Shown here one piece after another: positions 24,740-27,218 of a stretch of 27,218 bases of DNA (positions are counted from its first letter, which is position 1; every line of letters starts with the position of its first letter). This stretch comes from Flavobacteriaceae bacterium UBA1682 (GTDB lineage Bacteria; Bacteroidota; Bacteroidia; Flavobacteriales; Flavobacteriaceae), in assembly GCA_002320285.1 (NCBI GenBank), contig DCKE01000021.1, positions 180,262-207,479 on the forward strand, given 5' to 3'. The notes under the pieces are model-generated. The model was not told the origin of the DNA and did no database searches. It saw only the letters and a list, made by a program, of their open reading frames with translations. Made by a program: the position numbers and the translations under genes.

Positions 24740-25288
24740 TTATTTAGCTTGTAATTGTTTGGTTGGAGCATTCTCCAAATTGTATTTTTTGATTATAGTA
24801 TTGTAATCTGTATTTTCAACAGCAGTTGAAGAAGTATCCAAAGATCTATTTGGCATGTATCCCGGAATAATTACAACTCTAAAAGTTTGCTTATTAGTCC
24901 AAGCTCCACCATCCAATTTATCAACATTACCAATATTAGTATCTAGAAAAAGACGGAAATCAAATTTCGTAAAATCAAAATTATAAATTATATCTCCTAC
25001 TGTTCCAAAAAAATACGTTTGTGGCAAAATTCTCCAAACATCAACTCCATTATCAACACCGTCCAAACGATAAACTAAAAGATGGTCAGTTGGTAAAATT
25101 GCTTTACTAAATTTGAATGTTGACGCTAAATCGCCTCCGTAAGTAAAATTTGTTGTCACTTCAAAAACTTCAGCTTCAAAAATTGGTCCCGGAGGTCCAT
25201 CAAATCCCGGAGGTCCTTCTGGTCCTTCGCAACTTTGTAATCCAACCAAGCCAACAAGGGCGAATAATAGTAAAAAAATCTTTTTCAT
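24740..25288 (-). CDS. Lipoprotein with short collagen-like segment
   Basis: This is a 182-residue lipoprotein with lipobox L-Q-S-C20. The mature N-terminus has five G-X-Y triplets in a row (residues 22-36: GPE, GPP, GFD, GPP, GPI), then a beta-rich domain of about 140 residues with many aromatic residues. Similar collagen-like lipoproteins of unknown role occur in Flavobacteria. Five triplets are too few for a stable bacterial collagen rod on their own, so the segment may act as a stiff spacer holding the domain off the membrane. That is inference. The gene is a single transcription unit divergent from the Crp/Fnr-type regulator, which makes that regulator a plausible controller. Confidence 0.85.
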   Translation of the reverse strand: MKKIFLLLFALVGLVGLQSCEGPEGPPGFDGPPGPIFEAEVFEVTTNFTYGGDLASTFKFSKAILPTDHLLVYRLDGVDNGVDVWRILPQTYFFGTVGDIIYNFDFTKFDFRLFLDTNIGNVDKLDGGAWTNKQTFRVVIIPGYMPNRSLDTSSTAVENTDYNTIIKKYNLENAPTKQLQAK

Positions 25289-25371
25289 AGTATATATTTG
25301 TTTAGTTTTTAATTATAATTACAAGAACTGCGCCAAAAAAATCTTTGTACAAAAAAATTTTTAAAAGTATC

Positions 25372-25395
25372 GTTAAACGAATAATTCCGTTTAAC
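25372..25395. promoter_or_regulatory. Inverted repeat upstream of Crp/Fnr-family gene
   Basis: GTTAAACG (25372-25379) and CGTTTAAC (25388-25395) form a perfect 8-bp inverted repeat with an 8-nt spacer. It lies 30 nt upstream of the regulator start and in the shared region with the divergent lipoprotein gene. It is a candidate site for autoregulation. Confidence 0.45.
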
Positions 25396-25424
25396 TTTAT
25401 TTTCGATTTTTTATTTATACTTAT

Positions 25425-26006
25425 ATGAATACCTCAGAAATTACGTTACTACAATCTTTTAATAAAACCGTAACGGTAAATCCCGAAGATCACAACAGCA
25501 TTCTTAGTTTTTTTCAAAAAACAAATCTACGCAAAAAAGATTATCTTTTAAAAGCTCCCACTACATGTAAGTCACTTTATTTTGTATCACAGGGTTGTTT
25601 GAGATTGTTTTTTGCCCGAGAAAATGGGGATGAGAAAACGACCTATTTTGCCACAGAACAATGGTGGATGGCTGATTTTCTAAGTTTTACTTTAGATCAA
25701 CCCTCCTCCTTTTTTATACAAGCAGTCGAAAATACCGAAGTCTACGAATTAACCAAAGACAATCAGGAGGCCTTATTAATGGCTTTTCCCTATTTAGAAC
25801 GTTATTTCAGATTAAACCTACAACGCGCCTATGGCGCTGCTCAATACCGCTTGCTGTATCAATATTCCTTTAGTAAAGAAGAATCCTATTTGCATTTTAA
25901 ATCGCTTTACCCCGAATTTGTACAACGGGTTCCTCAATATATGCTGGCTTCATTCCTTGGTTTTACCCCCGAGTATTTGAGTGAATTACGCAAAAAAAAC
26001 GTCTGA
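25425..26006 (+). CDS. Crp/Fnr family transcriptional regulator
   Basis: This 193-residue regulator has a cyclic-nucleotide-binding-like beta-roll (about 20-115, with F-V-S-Q-G-C-L-R near residue 53), a dimer helix (about 120-145), and a compact C-terminal helix-turn-helix (about 168-190, M-L-A-S-F-L-G-F-T-P-E-Y-L-S). This is the usual size of the Bacteroidota subgroup often found beside oxidoreductases or AhpD-like genes. It lacks the Cys cluster of Fnr and the R-S motif that binds cAMP in Crp, so its ligand is unknown. An AhpD-like gene lies 750 nt downstream beyond a gene on the opposite strand and is a possible target. Confidence 0.9.
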   Translation: MNTSEITLLQSFNKTVTVNPEDHNSILSFFQKTNLRKKDYLLKAPTTCKSLYFVSQGCLRLFFARENGDEKTTYFATEQWWMADFLSFTLDQPSSFFIQAVENTEVYELTKDNQEALLMAFPYLERYFRLNLQRAYGAAQYRLLYQYSFSKEESYLHFKSLYPEFVQRVPQYMLASFLGFTPEYLSELRKKNV

Positions 26007-26054
26007 TTCTCTTAGTACGCGCTTTTTAATTAAACGGTTTTTCTACTTGTATAA

Positions 26055-26528
26055 CTAACGTGGCGATTTTAATTTATCGACGTTCATCGTTATGGGCAGG
26101 ATAAATTGAAATCGAACAGCAACCTCATTTTGTCTGGCAGGAATCCATTTTGGACTATTTCGTAAAGCATTTTTCAGTAATTCGTCATAGTCTTCCTGAA
26201 CACCTTGCACAACCTCAACAGCACTTAAGGTTCCGTCCTTCTCGATAACAATAGCCAACACAGCACGAGCATATTCCAAACCAATGGCCGACTTCACCTC
26301 TTTCGGAACGATTAAATTCACAGCTAAATATCGTTGAAATGCCGCAATACCTTCGGGAAAAGTAGGATTGACCTCTACCGTTTTATAAATGGGATCTTCC
26401 ACTTTAGGGGTATCCGGATTTGGAGTCTGCGCTCTAGTACTAAAACTGGCAAGTACCAATACGCTCATCGTAAATATTACTTTTTTATAGCCTTTTAGTC
26501 GTTTTATAATTATTTGTGTCGATTGCAT
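26055..26528 (-). CDS. Secreted TonB C-terminal-domain protein
   Basis: This 157-residue protein ends in a TonB C-terminal fold (about residues 70-150), with V-L-A-I-V-I-E-K-D-G-T-L, a helix with L-L-K-N-A-L-R, the P-K-W-I-P-A-R motif and a final F-I-L-P-I strand. A hydrophobic stretch at 17-30 ends in T-R-A-Q, so it could be a signal peptide cleaved after A33 or an uncleaved anchor. The Pro-rich periplasmic spacer of true TonB is reduced to about 15 residues, so it may not span the periplasm to energise receptors. Start at ATG 26528 is uncertain; an in-frame ATG at residue 21 is possible but shortens the positive N-terminus. No exbBD lies nearby. Confidence 0.8.
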   Translation of the reverse strand: MQSTQIIIKRLKGYKKVIFTMSVLVLASFSTRAQTPNPDTPKVEDPIYKTVEVNPTFPEGIAAFQRYLAVNLIVPKEVKSAIGLEYARAVLAIVIEKDGTLSAVEVVQGVQEDYDELLKNALRNSPKWIPARQNEVAVRFQFILPITMNVDKLKSPR

Positions 26529-26601
26529 GATAAATACCTGATTTTAATTTCTCAAAATAAAGCATTTTTGTCGAACTTTTATTTATTATTTCACGTAGAA
26601 T

Positions 26602-26644
26602 ATTGCAATAACAAATCGACAGCTACATTGTTGTTGTATGCAAT
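26602..26644. repeat. Imperfect inverted repeat upstream of AhpD-like gene
   Basis: ATTGCA-AT-AACAA (26602-26614) can pair with TTGTT-GTA-TGCAAT (26631-26644) with one small internal mismatch and a 16-nt loop. It lies between the divergent TonB-domain and AhpD-like genes. It could be an operator or an RNA hairpin, and there is no T-run after it. Confidence 0.35.
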
Positions 26645-26706
26645 TTCAAGGTTTACAACGATCTTATCCTGTTTCAAATTAACTTTCTTAAACCCGCTTA
26701 AGTTTT

Positions 26707-26731
26707 TTGATCTTGCGGTAGTCTACCTTTG
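26707..26731 (+). promoter_or_regulatory. -7 element upstream of AhpD-like gene
   Basis: TACCTTTG at 26724-26731 matches TAnnTTTG exactly and is identical to the element before the efflux operon. Again a TTG lies 14 nt upstream (26707-26709). The start point would be near 26737, about 18 nt before the ATG. Confidence 0.5.
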
Positions 26732-26754
26732 AGTAATCTTAAAAATATATAATT

Positions 26755-27192
26755 ATGTCACAGAGACTCGATATCAGCGAAATTTTCCCAAAAGGCTATA
26801 ATGCTGTCATGGAATTAGAAATGCAGCTAAAAAAATCAGATTTAACGGATATTCACAAAGAATTGATCAAAGTCAGAGTATCGCAAATCAACGGCTGTGC
26901 TTTCTGCCTAAATATGCATACTCAAGAGGCAATGAAAATTGGCGAAACAGCACAACGTTTGTTTTTATTAAACGCTTGGAAGGAAACCGCATTATTTACG
27001 AAAGAAGAAAAAGCCATACTCCAACTAGCAGAAGAAGTCACCTTAATTCACCAAGGAGGAGTTAGCGATTCAACCTATCAAGAAGTTGTTGCTCTTTTTG
27101 GCGAAAGTTATACCGCACAATTGATCATGGCGGTCATTACGATTAATGCGTGGAACCGTATCGCAATTAGCACGACGAAAGATATTTTTTGA
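26755..27192 (+). CDS. Carboxymuconolactone decarboxylase / AhpD-like family protein
   Basis: This 145-residue member of the AhpD-like superfamily has the redox motif C48-A-F-C51 followed by H55, with E36 twelve residues before the first Cys. These spacings match the E118, C130, C133 and H137 active-site set known from mycobacterial AhpD. A thiol-based peroxidase or disulfide role is therefore more likely than decarboxylation, although many members are untested. The all-helical cytosolic protein has no signal peptide. It is a single gene whose promoter candidate lies just upstream, and its stop codon is followed after 4 nt by the right-edge tandem repeat. Confidence 0.92.
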   Translation: MSQRLDISEIFPKGYNAVMELEMQLKKSDLTDIHKELIKVRVSQINGCAFCLNMHTQEAMKIGETAQRLFLLNAWKETALFTKEEKAILQLAEEVTLIHQGGVSDSTYQEVVALFGESYTAQLIMAVITINAWNRIAISTTKDIF

Positions 27193-27196
27193 TTGG

Positions 27197-27218
27197 CAGA
27201 TACGCAGATACGCAGATA
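27197..27218. repeat. 8-bp tandem repeat at right edge
   Basis: CAGATACG is repeated two and three-quarter times and is cut by the window edge. It starts 4 nt after the stop codon of the AhpD-like gene. The left-edge repeat, read outward on the minus strand, is CTGATACG, which differs by one base. Confidence 0.8.

Noticed and set aside
26514..26732. 72-codon plus-strand frame between the TonB-domain and AhpD-like genes
   Set aside because: It covers AT-rich divergent promoter DNA and the inverted repeat, and its product lacks any recognisable pattern.

Overview
The window looks like a piece of an AT-rich chromosome from a Flavobacteriaceae-type Bacteroidota. The reasons are the weak or absent Shine-Dalgarno sequences, several TAnnTTTG-type -7 promoter elements, lipoproteins with acidic C-K-S-D-D export-type N-termini, a long type III glutamine synthetase, and Flavobacteria-like ClpB and CorA proteins. 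I see no tRNA, rRNA, CRISPR array, prophage or intact insertion sequence.

Layout, left to right. An SDR dehydrogenase (minus) lies behind a 13-bp palindromic operator candidate, next to a small lipoprotein gene (minus). The disaggregase gene clpB (plus) is followed by two hairpin terminators. Next come a large unknown lipoprotein and a small DUF2007-type protein (both plus). A four-gene siderophore ABC importer (minus, 9944 to 6345) has the gene order permease-permease-ATPase-binding protein. It has a good TAnnTTTG promoter, a nested palindrome upstream that could be an iron-regulator site, and its own terminator. A CorA-type transporter (minus) stands back to back with the histidine-degradation genes hutI and hutG (plus).

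hutG runs with 4-nt gaps into an OmpR-type response regulator and a sensor kinase. A MepB-family gene follows, then a TolC / membrane-fusion / CzcA-type RND efflux set. The most economical reading is that the two-component system controls the efflux set and that its operon starts in, or reads through from, the hut genes. This link is inferred from gene order only.

The right part holds type III glutamine synthetase (minus) and a lipoprotein with a short collagen-like segment (minus). These are followed by a Crp/Fnr-family regulator (plus) with an inverted repeat just upstream, a secreted TonB-domain protein (minus), and an AhpD-like CxxC protein (plus).

Both ends of the window stop inside nearly identical 8-bp tandem repeats (C[T/A]GATACG) that point outward just after a stop codon. 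This suggests a dispersed short tandem repeat, possibly one that broke the assembly. I found no clearly new multi-gene system. The strongest leads are the end repeats, the hut/two-component/efflux arrangement, the paired AGGGGGT motifs around the glutamine synthetase promoter, and the palindromes near regulators.
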